This document shows, one piece after another, positions 1-7,793 of a stretch of 64,000 nt of DNA (position 1 is its first letter; each line of letters starts with the position of its first letter). The notes beneath the pieces were generated by a model. That model had not been told where the DNA came from and ran no database searches. It saw only the letters and a list, made by a program, of their open reading frames with translations. The stretch comes from Vulcanimicrobiota bacterium (GTDB taxonomy: Bacteria > Vulcanimicrobiota > Xenobia > Xenobiales > JADMJV01), in contig JAHBVR010000016.1 of the NCBI GenBank assembly GCA_019637395.1, forward strand, positions 124,001-188,000, written 5' to 3'. Both the position numbers and the translations under genes were made by a program.

Positions 1-1243
1 GGTTGCGCAGATCCTCGGTGGTGTAAAGGCTGCAAAAATAAGGGTAGGAAAGAACCGTGCTGCCGGGCGGCAGGTAAGAGTCACACCAGCGGTGAGCCTG
101 CCCGATAGCGCGCGCCTGCTCTTCCGATTGCGTTCGATAGACACCCCGGCGGGTCGAAATGGCGTAGGTCCAGTAGTTCTCAAGAAAGACCACTCGCGAA
201 GTCATTCCCAGCACTTCCAGGCTCCCCCAGCCGACTGCCAGCCAGGCGGCCCGAGGCAACAAGCTGAGCAACCCGGTCTGGCATAGAAAAACGGCCGGAC
301 AGGAAAAGGCCAGGTAGGCCACCGTCTGGCGATTGCCAGCGGCCGCCGCCCAGGCCAGGGCACACCATGCCAGAGTCGCCAGTTCGGGGCGCCGCTTCTT
401 CTCGAAGACAACCAGGCTGGCGAGAATGATGATATAGTAGAGCCCGTAGGTTTGGGTTTCCAACCAAAAATTGGAAACGATGGCGCAACGCGCCAGCCAG
501 GGAATCTCGGGGTTGGCGGCCACTTTGGCCAGCGCCAGCCAGGGTGCCCAGCGGTAGGCGTAGTGATTGTAGCGAAGGTGCTGCGTCAGATCGAGAAGGT
601 TCTGTTGGACCACCTGTCCGGCGGCGGGGAGGAAAGGTAACCACAGAACCAGGCTGGCGGCGACCCAGGCAAGCAGAAGGCGCGCCAGACCGGCAGGCCG
701 GTAGCGCAACCAGACCAGGCCGATCATTAGAACCGAGGCCAGCCCATCCGACTGCAGGGTCCACAGAGCCAGAGCCGCGCCAACACCAGCCCAGGGAGCG
801 AAGCGTCGCTCGCTCCGCCAACGGACCACCAGGTAGAAGGTCGAAAGCGTGAAGAGCGTGCCCCACCAGTGGTAATTAAGAATGGGAAAGGCCGTCAATC
901 CGCCACAACACCACATCAACCAGGGCAGGTAACTCAGGCGGCCGGGTAGACTGCGCTTACCGATGGAGTAAATGAAAAGACCACTCAGGGAGGCTACCAG
1001 GGCCATCAAAGAGCGCGTGGCCAAACGGTCGCTGCCGAAGATCCAAAAATACAGAGCCGATAAAAGGTAGGATCCGGGAGTATGGCGGGTATCCCAATGG
1101 TAATAAGGCCATTCTCCGCGGAGCAGCCGGCTGGCGCCCAGGACGGTGACGGCCTCGTCGTCCATTCCAAAATAAGTCGACCAGTAGGGAATGGTCAGCA
1201 GAAAGTTCACGGCGAACAAGATCGGCGCAATTCCACGGCGCAT
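1..1243 (-). CDS. GT-C type membrane glycosyltransferase (PMT/ArnT-like), 3' end beyond the window
   Basis: Reading the minus strand from an ATG at 1243 gives 414 codons without a stop up to the window edge, so the C-terminus is missing. The protein is strongly hydrophobic with many membrane segments. Near residues 18-45 it has a lumenal loop with an acidic motif (FGMDDEAVTVLGASRLLRGE) followed by YYHWDTRHTPGSYLL, the pattern of the first catalytic loop in GT-C enzymes that use polyprenyl-phosphate sugars (PMT_2/ArnT/GT39 and GT83 families). Its role would be transfer of a sugar to a lipid, glycan or protein on the outer face of the inner membrane. An in-frame TGA 12 bases before the ATG limits the start. 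No clear ribosome binding site. Donor and acceptor cannot be deduced. Confidence 0.75.
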   Translation of the reverse strand, partial: MRRGIAPILFAVNFLLTIPYWSTYFGMDDEAVTVLGASRLLRGEWPYYHWDTRHTPGSYLLSALYFWIFGSDRLATRSLMALVASLSGLFIYSIGKRSLPGRLSYLPWLMWCCGGLTAFPILNYHWWGTLFTLSTFYLVVRWRSERRFAPWAGVGAALALWTLQSDGLASVLMIGLVWLRYRPAGLARLLLAWVAASLVLWLPFLPAAGQVVQQNLLDLTQHLRYNHYAYRWAPWLALAKVAANPEIPWLARCAIVSNFWLETQTYGLYYIIILASLVVFEKKRRPELATLAWCALAWAAAAGNRQTVAYLAFSCPAVFLCQTGLLSLLPRAAWLAVGWGSLEVLGMTSRVVFLENYWTYAISTRRGVYRTQSEEQARAIGQAHRWCDSYLPPGSTVLSYPYFCSLYTTEDLRN

Positions 1244-1305
1244 GGGCTGGCTAGTTCACCCCGGCCCGGTGCGAGGCCTGTCAAGAAGATAGTACGGCTT
1301 ACACC

Positions 1306-1332
1306 TTGATTTATATCGTTATACGATATAAT
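1306..1332 (+). promoter_or_regulatory. Promoter with overlapping perfect inverted-repeat operator
   Basis: A TATAAT box (1327-1332) lies directly before the ATG at 1333, with a possible -35 TTGATT at 1306-1311 (15-base spacer). A perfect 9-bp inverted repeat, TTATATCGT (1311-1319) / ACGATATAA (1323-1331) with a 3-base spacer, covers the spacer and -10. An operator there would block RNA polymerase. The AT-rich symmetric half-site resembles PadR-family sites, but no regulator gene is in the window. Transcription would start at or after the ATG, so translation may be leaderless, from 1333 or from the in-frame ATG at 1342. Confidence 0.45.
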
Positions 1333-1764
1333 ATGCCGAAAATGTTTGAAACGCTCACCATTACCACTCTCCTCCTGATTGCCTTCTTCGCCTACCAAAA
1401 TGTGCGTTGGGGCCTGACCAGCGCAATCCCCAAGGACGCTCAAGCTCGCCTGCGCTTTTATTGCAGCGAGTGCCTCACCACCGTTAAACAACTGCTGGCG
1501 GGAGCGCGCATCGAGCACCTGGAGGGAGAGCGCCTGAGCTTTAACAACGGCCAGCAACTGTTCATCCGCGAAGGCGATGTCATTCTACAACAACCCGGCC
1601 AAAAAGACCGGGTGCTGCACACTCTGGGTAAGCGCGGCGAGCTGACCTTTGAACGCCTCTCCGATACCGGCCTGATGGTCAACATCCGCGCTCAAGAGGC
1701 CGAAGAAGCTCACCGCATCGCCTGCCGCCTCGAGGTCGAATTCCTGGAACCCGCTCAGGTATAA
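1333..1764 (+). CDS. Hypothetical protein with one N-terminal membrane segment
   Basis: 143 residues from ATG 1333. A hydrophobic stretch (TLTITTLLLIAFFAY, about residues 7-21) is followed by a soluble region rich in charged residues, giving a signal anchor with a cytoplasmic or periplasmic domain of about 115 residues. There are two Cys (FYCSECLTTV). I do not recognise a family. An open TTG lies further upstream at 1306, but the promoter and operator there make it unlikely as the start; ATG 1342 is a second candidate. The gene is divergent from the glycosyltransferase and convergent with the PRC-barrel gene. The operator just upstream suggests it is regulated. Confidence 0.6.
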   Translation: MPKMFETLTITTLLLIAFFAYQNVRWGLTSAIPKDAQARLRFYCSECLTTVKQLLAGARIEHLEGERLSFNNGQQLFIREGDVILQQPGQKDRVLHTLGKRGELTFERLSDTGLMVNIRAQEAEEAHRIACRLEVEFLEPAQV

Positions 1765-1770
1765 GTAAAA

Positions 1771-1797
1771 GCGGCCCTCGCCGTGAGGCGGGGCCGC
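1771..1797 (-). terminator. Intrinsic terminator of the PRC-barrel gene
   Basis: Stem GCGGCCC/GGGCCGC with an inner CGCC-GTGA-GGCG hairpin. On the minus strand it is followed by TTTTAC, so it acts mainly for the gene at 1820-2269; on the plus strand there is no T tract. Confidence 0.55.
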
Positions 1798-1819
1798 AGT
1801 CTTGAAGGCTGGTTAGGCT

Positions 1820-2269
1820 TTAGTGGCGACGGAAGCGGCCGCGGCGGCGATGTCCACCACCCTGACCATTCCCACCGCCGTCATGACCGCCGTGGTGACG
1901 GTGCATCTGGTGATCTCCACGATCGCCTCGGTTATCGCGATTATCGCGGTTGTCGCGATTGTCACGGTCCCCTCCGCCGTTATTGTGATGGTGACGCTCG
2001 CGGGCCAAGTAGCGGCCTTCCTGGAATTCAGGTAGGGCCGAGACTTCCTCGGAACTGATCGTGAGGAAGATGCCGCGGAAGAGGATTCTCTCCACGCTGT
2101 GCACGGGGGCGAGAACGTCATTGTGCAGCAGCATGCCTTTTTCGAGCACCAGATGGGAAACGCTTTCGCTTCCCGGGTCCACCATCATGAAGCGTAGCCG
2201 TCCAACCTTTTCACCTTCTTTGCTGTAGACGGCACTGCCGACGTGTAAGTCGGCCACACTCAAGGACAC
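1820..2269 (-). CDS. PRC-barrel domain protein with low-complexity Asn/Arg/Asp/His/Gly tail
   Basis: 149 residues. Residues 1-90 form a PRC-barrel-like domain (starts LSVADLHVGSAVYSKEGEKV, with the typical V-Y-x3-G-x-K-V-G turn and later PVHSVERI). Such domains occur in photosynthetic reaction centre H subunits, RimM and many small stress or adaptor proteins of unknown partner. Residues 92-149 are almost only H, N, G, D and R, with repeated DNR triplets and a basic HRRRGRFRRH end. The tail looks intrinsically disordered and could bind RNA, DNA or metal; this is inference. The DNA of the tail is itself a short tandem repeat. Terminator downstream at 1771-1797. Confidence 0.75.
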   Translation of the reverse strand: MSLSVADLHVGSAVYSKEGEKVGRLRFMMVDPGSESVSHLVLEKGMLLHNDVLAPVHSVERILFRGIFLTISSEEVSALPEFQEGRYLARERHHHNNGGGDRDNRDNRDNRDNRGDRGDHQMHRHHGGHDGGGNGQGGGHRRRGRFRRH

Positions 2270-2427
2270 GATAGAGTTATCTCCTGACGGATTGATGTCC
2301 TATCAGTTACAGGCAGGAGAAAGATCTCCTTCGTCCTTCCCGGCGAAGGAAATCGACACTCTAGCAGTGAAACTGGCCACCCAGCAGGCAGGGGTCCTTA
2401 CCAAATTCGCGTGTAGGAGCAGAACGT

Positions 2428-3522
2428 TTGTCCATTGAGATGAACCGGTTGCTGTTAGATATGGTCGAACAGCACGGGTCCGATCTACTGGTTGCGGCCG
2501 GTTATCCCGTCACCATGCGCAAATATGGCGCGCTGGTGAACATGAGCGATGCTTTGCTCACCCAGGCCCATGTTGATTCGTGCTTGCAGCAAGTTCTCAC
2601 CGAAACCGAGCTGGAGACCTTGCGCACCCAACAGGATATGGACTTTGCCTACCAGGTCGAGCACCCGACTCGCGGTTACTGCCGCTTTCGCGCCAACGCC
2701 TTCTATCAACGCTTCGGCCCCAGTATCTGCTTTCGTGCCATTCCCAAGGAAATCCCCACCCTGGCCGACCTGGGCTTACCCGAAGACCTGGGACCGGGCC
2801 TGATGGAATTTCACCAGGGATTGGTGCTGGTCACCGGGCCCACCGGCTGCGGCAAAACTTCGACGCTGGCCGCCCTCACCGACTTTTGCAATCGCAACCG
2901 CGCCCTGAACATCATCACCGTGGAAGACCCCATCGAATTTGTGCATCCCACCAAGCGCAGTCTGCTGGTGCAGCGCCAGGTCGGTCTGCACTGCGACTCC
3001 TACGCCAGCGCCCTGAAGGCAAGTCTGCGCGAAGACCCCGATCTGATCCTGGTCGGTGAGTTGCGCGATCTGGAAACGATTTCGTTGGCCATCACCGCCG
3101 CCGAAACCGGCCACCTGGTATTGAGCACTCTCAATACCATTTCGGCCGCCCAAACCATCAACCGTATCGTCAACGCTTTCCCACCCCGACAGCAGTCGCA
3201 GGTGCGCATGATGTTGGCCGATTCGCTGCGCGGCGTCATTTCCCAACAACTGCTGCCTCGCTCCGACGGCAAAGGCCGAGTGGCCGCCATCGAAGTGATG
3301 TATGCCAACGGCCCTATCGGCAATCTCATTCGCGAAAACAAGATGCACCAGGTGAACTCCGTGATGCAAACCGGTTCCAAGCGAGGTATGCGCCTGATGG
3401 ACGACAGCCTGCTGGCGCTCGTCAAGGCCGGCACGGTCGACCCCCGCGAAGCCGTCGACCGCGCTCACGACAAGAACACCTTTATCGAGCGAGCCCATAT
3501 CACCGGAGGCAGTAGAGGATGA
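2428..3522 (+). CDS. PilT/PilU-like secretion ATPase, divergent copy
   Basis: 364 residues from a TTG at 2428, chosen because AGGAG (2415-2419) sits 8 bases before it; the ATG at 2440 would be 20 bases away. Hexameric motor ATPase fold: Walker A GPTGCGKTS (about residue 138), Asp box ITVEDPIEF, Walker B LREDPDLILVGELRD, His box region ETGHLVLSTLNT. PilT retracts type IV pili from the cytoplasmic side of the inner membrane. This copy departs from the family: the second His-box histidine (TLHT) is Asn, and the N-terminal SDLHL is SDLLV. It overlaps the next gene by 4 bases (ATGA), so the two are co-translated. It may be a PilU-like accessory ATPase, or retuned in activity. Confidence 0.85.
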   Translation: MSIEMNRLLLDMVEQHGSDLLVAAGYPVTMRKYGALVNMSDALLTQAHVDSCLQQVLTETELETLRTQQDMDFAYQVEHPTRGYCRFRANAFYQRFGPSICFRAIPKEIPTLADLGLPEDLGPGLMEFHQGLVLVTGPTGCGKTSTLAALTDFCNRNRALNIITVEDPIEFVHPTKRSLLVQRQVGLHCDSYASALKASLREDPDLILVGELRDLETISLAITAAETGHLVLSTLNTISAAQTINRIVNAFPPRQQSQVRMMLADSLRGVISQQLLPRSDGKGRVAAIEVMYANGPIGNLIRENKMHQVNSVMQTGSKRGMRLMDDSLLALVKAGTVDPREAVDRAHDKNTFIERAHITGGSRG

Positions 3523-4616
3523 TCCGTCGTTCCGAAATGTTGGACCGCTTTCTCCACCTGGTGGTGGACCGTGGCGGCTCCGACCTGCATCTCCAGACCC
3601 AGTCTCCGCCGGCCATTCGCATCCTCGGGGAAGTCGTCTTCCTGGACGAGCCGCCACTCGACCACCAGTACATGGAAAATCTTATCAACGCCGTGCTGGA
3701 CGAAGCGCACCAGGACACCCTGTTTTCCACCGGCAGCGTCGACCTCGCCTACGAGGTGCCCGACCTGGCCCGTTTCCGCGCCAACTTCCTGCTGCAACAC
3801 CACGGTTACGGCGCCGTTCTGCGCGTAATTCCCAGCAAAATTCCCACCATGGAACAGCTCGATCTCCCCGACGTACTGCGCGATGTGTGCAACTACAACA
3901 AAGGCCTGGTGATCGTGACCGGTCCCACCGGCTCCGGCAAGTCCACCACCCTGGCTGCCATGGTCAACCACATCAACGAGAGTCGCGGCGTCCACATTAT
4001 CACCATTGAAGATCCGATCGAGTTTACCCACCCTTCCAAAACCGCCATGATTCAGCAGCGTCAGGTGGGAGTACATGCCCGCTCCTTTAACCAGGCGCTA
4101 CGCGCCGCTCTGCGCGAGTCCCCCGACATTGTGCTGGTCGGCGAAATGCGCGACCTGGAAACGATCTCCGAAGCCATCAGCGCGGCCGAAACGGGGCACC
4201 TTGTCTTCGGCACCCTGCACACCAATTCGGCCGCCAAAACCGTCGACCGCATCATCGACGTCTTCCCGGCCGACGCCCAGGACTCGATTCGCTCCATGCT
4301 CTCAGGCACGCTCAAAGCCGTGATTGCCCAGCAACTGGTCAAAACTGAAGACGGCAGCGGCCGCGTGGCCGTGCAGGAAATCATGCTGGTCAACATGGGC
4401 GTGGCCGGCCTGATCCGCGAAGGCAAAACCACCCAGATCAGCTCTTTTATCACCATGGGCGCCAAAGAGGGCATGCAGAGCATGGACCAACATCTGATCC
4501 GCCTGACTCAGGAAAACCGCATTTCCGTGGAAATGGCCTACGAACGCTGCCACGTCCCCACCTCGCTGCAGCGCGCCGGCATCAATCCGCCGCCCGGCTG
4601 GGGCCAAAAGGATTAA
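3519..4616 (+). CDS. pilT: Type IV pilus retraction ATPase PilT
   Basis: 365 residues, ATG inside the ATGA overlap with the preceding paralog, GGAGG 12 bases upstream. Canonical features: SDLHL near residue 19, Walker A GPTGSGKST (about 132-140), Asp box ITIEDPIEF, Walker B LRESPDIVLVGEMRD, His box ETGHLVFGTLHTNSA, and the C-terminal GLIREGKT region matching AIRxLIRE of PilT. It would drive pilus depolymerisation and twitching. With its neighbour it forms a two-gene pilT/pilU-type operon. The pilus machine itself is not adjacent, though a related operon is at 34275-40205. C-terminal tail ends PPPGWGQKD. Confidence 0.92.
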   Translation: MIRRSEMLDRFLHLVVDRGGSDLHLQTQSPPAIRILGEVVFLDEPPLDHQYMENLINAVLDEAHQDTLFSTGSVDLAYEVPDLARFRANFLLQHHGYGAVLRVIPSKIPTMEQLDLPDVLRDVCNYNKGLVIVTGPTGSGKSTTLAAMVNHINESRGVHIITIEDPIEFTHPSKTAMIQQRQVGVHARSFNQALRAALRESPDIVLVGEMRDLETISEAISAAETGHLVFGTLHTNSAAKTVDRIIDVFPADAQDSIRSMLSGTLKAVIAQQLVKTEDGSGRVAVQEIMLVNMGVAGLIREGKTTQISSFITMGAKEGMQSMDQHLIRLTQENRISVEMAYERCHVPTSLQRAGINPPPGWGQKD

Positions 4617-5758
4617 CCGCGCAGCATATTAAGCATGACCTCGACGGCCAACTCATTGATGACGCGCCGGTTGCGTCCGTGGGTCACCAGGTAGGTCTCG
4701 GCTTCCTCCAGTGCGTCCCAGTAATCCTGATGGCAGACCGAGTGACCTCTTTTGTGGGCCAGCAGACCGGCATGCACCTTGAGAAACTGCGGGAGCATGG
4801 TCATCTGCAACAGGCTGGGCAATAACGGAGGATGCACCACCAGAGCTTTACGCCAGACCAGATGATTCAGGTAGCGGTCGATATCCGCGTCAAAACGCTC
4901 ATCAGCCAGGGCGTTCAGCTCGGCCAGCGTTCCACGCCAGCTATAGTGGGGCAACGCAAAGGGCGTCCCGTCATAAAGAGCCGCCTCCACTTCGTCCCAC
5001 TTGCCGCGCTCCAACGAGAATTTAAAGTAATCACAAAGCTGCAGGTCGCCCAGCGAGCGTAATTGGCGCCCGGCCGAGCCGGGTGGCATGGCCGGATGAC
5101 TCCACATCTCGGGAAGTTTTTTCCCGATGGCCTCCACACCGTCTTCCAGCAACGGCAACTCGGCCATCACGCAAGCCAGGCCCAGGGTCGCCTGGGCCAA
5201 GGCCTCGCGCAATCCCAGCGCCTCGGCCCGAGTCAGCAGTTCTTTCTCCAGCCCCAGGTAGTCGCGATAGCTGATGTAATAACGATTGTGAATGACCAGC
5301 CCGTCGGCGGCCACCTTGTTGATGGGAGCGCCGTGCTCCAGTTGCACTCGCAAGTCCGCCTCATGAACACTGGTGTTGCGGCCATGATTCTGGCGGGTGG
5401 CCGTGCAGTAATAGGTGGTGCCCACAAAAATCCCCTCGGGCGTTTGCGTCATCACAAAAGGGAACAGCTTGCAGGTGGCTGGCTTGGCCTCAAATCCCAA
5501 CTCCCGATGAATGGAACACAATTGATCCTCGGCCAGAAGTCGGCAGTTCGGGCAATCTTTGGAATTTTGGATGAACGTGGCGTCCTCAACCTGGCGAAAG
5601 ACCGGACCTTGCTCCTGGATAATACGCAGCACCAGCGGCCGCTTTTCCAAGTTGGCGACCACTTCCGGTTCCACCGGAATATCCCAACCGGCCCGGCAAC
5701 CCCGGCCGCACATCAAGCAATCGTAATTCTGCTGGGGGTCAAAATGCAGTCGTGTCAA
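4613..5758 (-). CDS. YkgJ-type Cys-cluster protein (flagellin lysine N-methylase FliB-like), paralog 1
   Basis: 381 residues from a TTG at 5758, preceded by AAGGAG (5765-5770) with 6-base spacing and overlapping the stop of the upstream paralog. The longer open frame to 6160 only runs antisense-frame through that paralog. N-terminus holds a Cys cluster (NYDCLMCGRGCRAGWDIPVE), then CPNC, a CSIH element and CKLFPF, the zinc- or iron-chelating pattern of the YkgJ/FliB group. FliB proteins methylate flagellin lysines; most relatives are uncharacterised and may bind a metal or Fe-S cluster. The C-terminal half is helical, with a conserved HLVWRKALVVHPPLLPSLL that the paralog repeats. Convergent with pilT (4-base overlap). 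Function inferred from family only. Confidence 0.75.
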   Translation of the reverse strand: MTRLHFDPQQNYDCLMCGRGCRAGWDIPVEPEVVANLEKRPLVLRIIQEQGPVFRQVEDATFIQNSKDCPNCRLLAEDQLCSIHRELGFEAKPATCKLFPFVMTQTPEGIFVGTTYYCTATRQNHGRNTSVHEADLRVQLEHGAPINKVAADGLVIHNRYYISYRDYLGLEKELLTRAEALGLREALAQATLGLACVMAELPLLEDGVEAIGKKLPEMWSHPAMPPGSAGRQLRSLGDLQLCDYFKFSLERGKWDEVEAALYDGTPFALPHYSWRGTLAELNALADERFDADIDRYLNHLVWRKALVVHPPLLPSLLQMTMLPQFLKVHAGLLAHKRGHSVCHQDYWDALEEAETYLVTHGRNRRVINELAVEVMLNMLRG

Positions 5759-6858
5759 ACCGGACTCCTTAGTTGTTCTACTAAAAATCGGGCGCAGCGC
5801 TGATATACCGGACGCAACCCTCGGCAGTGATATACCAAGAATTTTTCGGCCACATCCAGCGCGTCCCAATAGTCCTGATCTTGCATGGCTCGCCCTCGAT
5901 GGCGCGCGAAACCCTGCCCGTAGAGGGCCAGAAAGGTCGGCAAGAAATCCAGCAGGCACAGATTGGAAAGCAAGGTGGGGTGAATCACCAACTGCTTGCG
6001 AAAAACCAGATGGCGCAAATATTTCTCGACGGCGGGAGTATCCAGCGGCTCCACCCCCTCGAGGCCGCGCAGCGATTCGGTAACCTTCTGAAAGTGGGCC
6101 CGCACGCTGGACTCCACCCCCTCCAATTCGGGCAGCAAGTGTTCGGAAAGCTGAGCCCACATTTCGCGTCTTAGCCCATTTAAAAGCTCCGGGTCAGCCG
6201 GTTGGCAACCGCTCAGTTCCTCGGGAGCGGGACGGGGACTGGTGTTGCGCGGCCTGGCCCAGCCGGCCACCTGGCGGGCCACCCCGGTCAAAGCTTCGGC
6301 CAGAGCGCCCTGCATTCCAACCGAATCGGCCCGCCGCCAAATCTGGTTTTCCAGATTTCGGTAATCGCTCCACTGAGTGAACCAGGAGGCGTGCACCGGC
6401 AGCCCATCTTCCCCGACCACATTCACGGTGGTTCCAGTCTTCAATAAGGCCGTGATTTCTTCACCCTGAACCGAAAGCGGACGCCCTGCATTCTCACGGG
6501 CGGCCGTACACGAATAGGAAACACCCACAAAGGTGCCTTCCGGAGTGGTGCTTAGAATATACGGAAACAATCGGCAGATATTCGGTTTTGCTTCGACTCC
6601 GATATGACGATGGATGCCGCACAACAAGTCCGGCTCCAAGTAGCCGCAGGCGGGCGTCATATTCAAAACCGGGCCGCCTTTCTTCTCGATCAAGGCGGCG
6701 CCGTGTTCCTGAATGACCCGCAGAGTTAGAGGGTGCCCTTCCAGCTTACGCCGCACCGGCTCTTCCACGGCAATGTCCCAGCCCGCCTGACAACTACGGC
6801 CGCATTGCACACAATCGTAGTTCTGCTCGGCAGGCAGATGGAGAGAGCCAGAATCCAT
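5755..6858 (-). CDS. YkgJ-type Cys-cluster protein, paralog 2
   Basis: 367 residues from ATG 6858. Same architecture as the downstream gene: NYDCVQCGRSCQAGWDIAVE near residue 13, then a CGIH element and CRLFPYIL, a middle region, and the shared HLVFRKQLVIHPTLLSNL motif near the C-terminus. Cys spacing C-x2-C-x3-C fits the YkgJ/FliB zinc/iron-chelating family. First gene of a two-gene unit with paralog 1 (overlap TTGA). A third copy is at 9779-10789. The tandem arrangement points to duplication. I see no membrane segment, so it is probably cytosolic. Substrate unknown. Confidence 0.75.
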   Translation of the reverse strand: MDSGSLHLPAEQNYDCVQCGRSCQAGWDIAVEEPVRRKLEGHPLTLRVIQEHGAALIEKKGGPVLNMTPACGYLEPDLLCGIHRHIGVEAKPNICRLFPYILSTTPEGTFVGVSYSCTAARENAGRPLSVQGEEITALLKTGTTVNVVGEDGLPVHASWFTQWSDYRNLENQIWRRADSVGMQGALAEALTGVARQVAGWARPRNTSPRPAPEELSGCQPADPELLNGLRREMWAQLSEHLLPELEGVESSVRAHFQKVTESLRGLEGVEPLDTPAVEKYLRHLVFRKQLVIHPTLLSNLCLLDFLPTFLALYGQGFARHRGRAMQDQDYWDALDVAEKFLVYHCRGLRPVYQRCARFLVEQLRSPV

Positions 6859-6953
6859 TCTTTGTTAAGGGTTCCAAACCGATCGACGCAGTCCTGCGCA
6901 GGTTTTGCTCACCGGCTCGTGTAACATGCATGTAACAAAATAGCAACAGGCTC

Positions 6954-6981
6954 TTGACTTCCGTCCGCCGGGTGGGATAAC
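6954..6981 (+). promoter_or_regulatory. Sigma70-like promoter of the Met-rich gene
   Basis: TTGACT (6954-6959), 16-base spacer, GATAAC (6976-6981; four of six matches to TATAAT). The gene starts 38 bases further on. The direct repeat TGTAACA-TGCA-TGTAACA lies just upstream at about 6920-6937. Confidence 0.45.
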
Positions 6982-7019
6982 CGGAGGGTAAGAGTGATGA
7001 CCGGGAAAGGGCGAACCAG

Positions 7020-7793
7020 ATGGCAATCAATATGGGCATGATGAACCCTATGATGATGGGCGGCATGAACCCCATGCTGATGGGTGGGATGGGCTTCGGC
7101 AATCCCATGATGATGCAAATGATGCAGCTGATGCAGATGATGATGGGCCAGATGCAGGGCATGATGAATCCCATGATGATGGGTGGAATGGGCGGCGGAA
7201 TGCCCATGGGCATGCCGATGGGCGACGTGATGGGCGGCTTCAACGGAATGCCTCCCAACTTCTCGCAGCCGATGATGATGCCCGGTTACATGCCCCAGCC
7301 CTTTATGAATCAGTCTCCCTGGGGCGGTGGCTTCCCCTACCAGCAACCCCAGTTCGGCGGTCCCCGAGGCCCCTGGTCCAACGCGCCCATGTGCGCCCCC
7401 ACTGATTTCCGCGGCGGCAGCGCCTTCGGCAATGCCCTGGCCCGCAACTCCGCCAACGTTTGCCAGACCATGGGAAGCGCCGGAGGCAAATGCTTCCGCG
7501 GCGTCAAAAACGCCCTGGCTCCTTTAGGAGTACACCTGCAGGGTGGTTCCGCCTACATGGCGGCCGACCAGTTGGCCGGCAACCCGCGCTTCCGCGAAAT
7601 TCAAGTGCCGCGCGACCAACTGCGCAACCTGCCGCCCGGAGCGGTGGTGGTGTGGAATCGCGGACCCGGCCATCCCCACGGGCACATTTCCGTCTCCCTG
7701 GGCAACGGTATGGAAGGCAGCGACAAGCTACGCCGCCAGATCACCAACTATCCGTCCACCTGCCGAGTGTTCATCCCGAACCAGGGCCAGTAG
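7020..7793 (+). CDS. Met-rich protein with NlpC/CHAP-like C-terminal domain
   Basis: 257 residues, ATG 7020, AAAGGG about 10 bases upstream. Residues 1-100 contain 38 methionines, mostly as MMM, NPMMMGG and QMMQLMQMM runs mixed with Gly, Asn, Gln and Pro; no normal signal peptide. Residues about 110-255 look like a small cysteine hydrolase: a candidate nucleophile in NVCQTM, a substrate loop LPPGAVVVWNRG, and candidate His residues in GHPHGHISVSLGNG. This is the pattern of NlpC/P60 or CHAP cell-wall amidases, which cut peptide bonds in peptidoglycan. Met runs are known in copper-binding proteins and as oxidation sinks; which applies here is unknown. Overlaps the convergent PAP2 gene by 46 bases. 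Domain call is by pattern, moderately sure. Confidence 0.75.
   Translation: MAINMGMMNPMMMGGMNPMLMGGMGFGNPMMMQMMQLMQMMMGQMQGMMNPMMMGGMGGGMPMGMPMGDVMGGFNGMPPNFSQPMMMPGYMPQPFMNQSPWGGGFPYQQPQFGGPRGPWSNAPMCAPTDFRGGSAFGNALARNSANVCQTMGSAGGKCFRGVKNALAPLGVHLQGGSAYMAADQLAGNPRFREIQVPRDQLRNLPPGAVVVWNRGPGHPHGHISVSLGNGMEGSDKLRRQITNYPSTCRVFIPNQGQ

Noticed and set aside
180-866. Minus-strand open frame of 228 codons
   Set aside because: It is out of frame with the 414-codon membrane glycosyltransferase frame on the same strand, and its composition (Arg/Pro/Gly/Ser) is typical of a shadow.
5759-6160. N-terminal extension of YkgJ paralog 1
   Set aside because: Lies inside paralog 2 in another frame; TTG 5758 with AAGGAG at 6 bases fits better and matches the paralog length.
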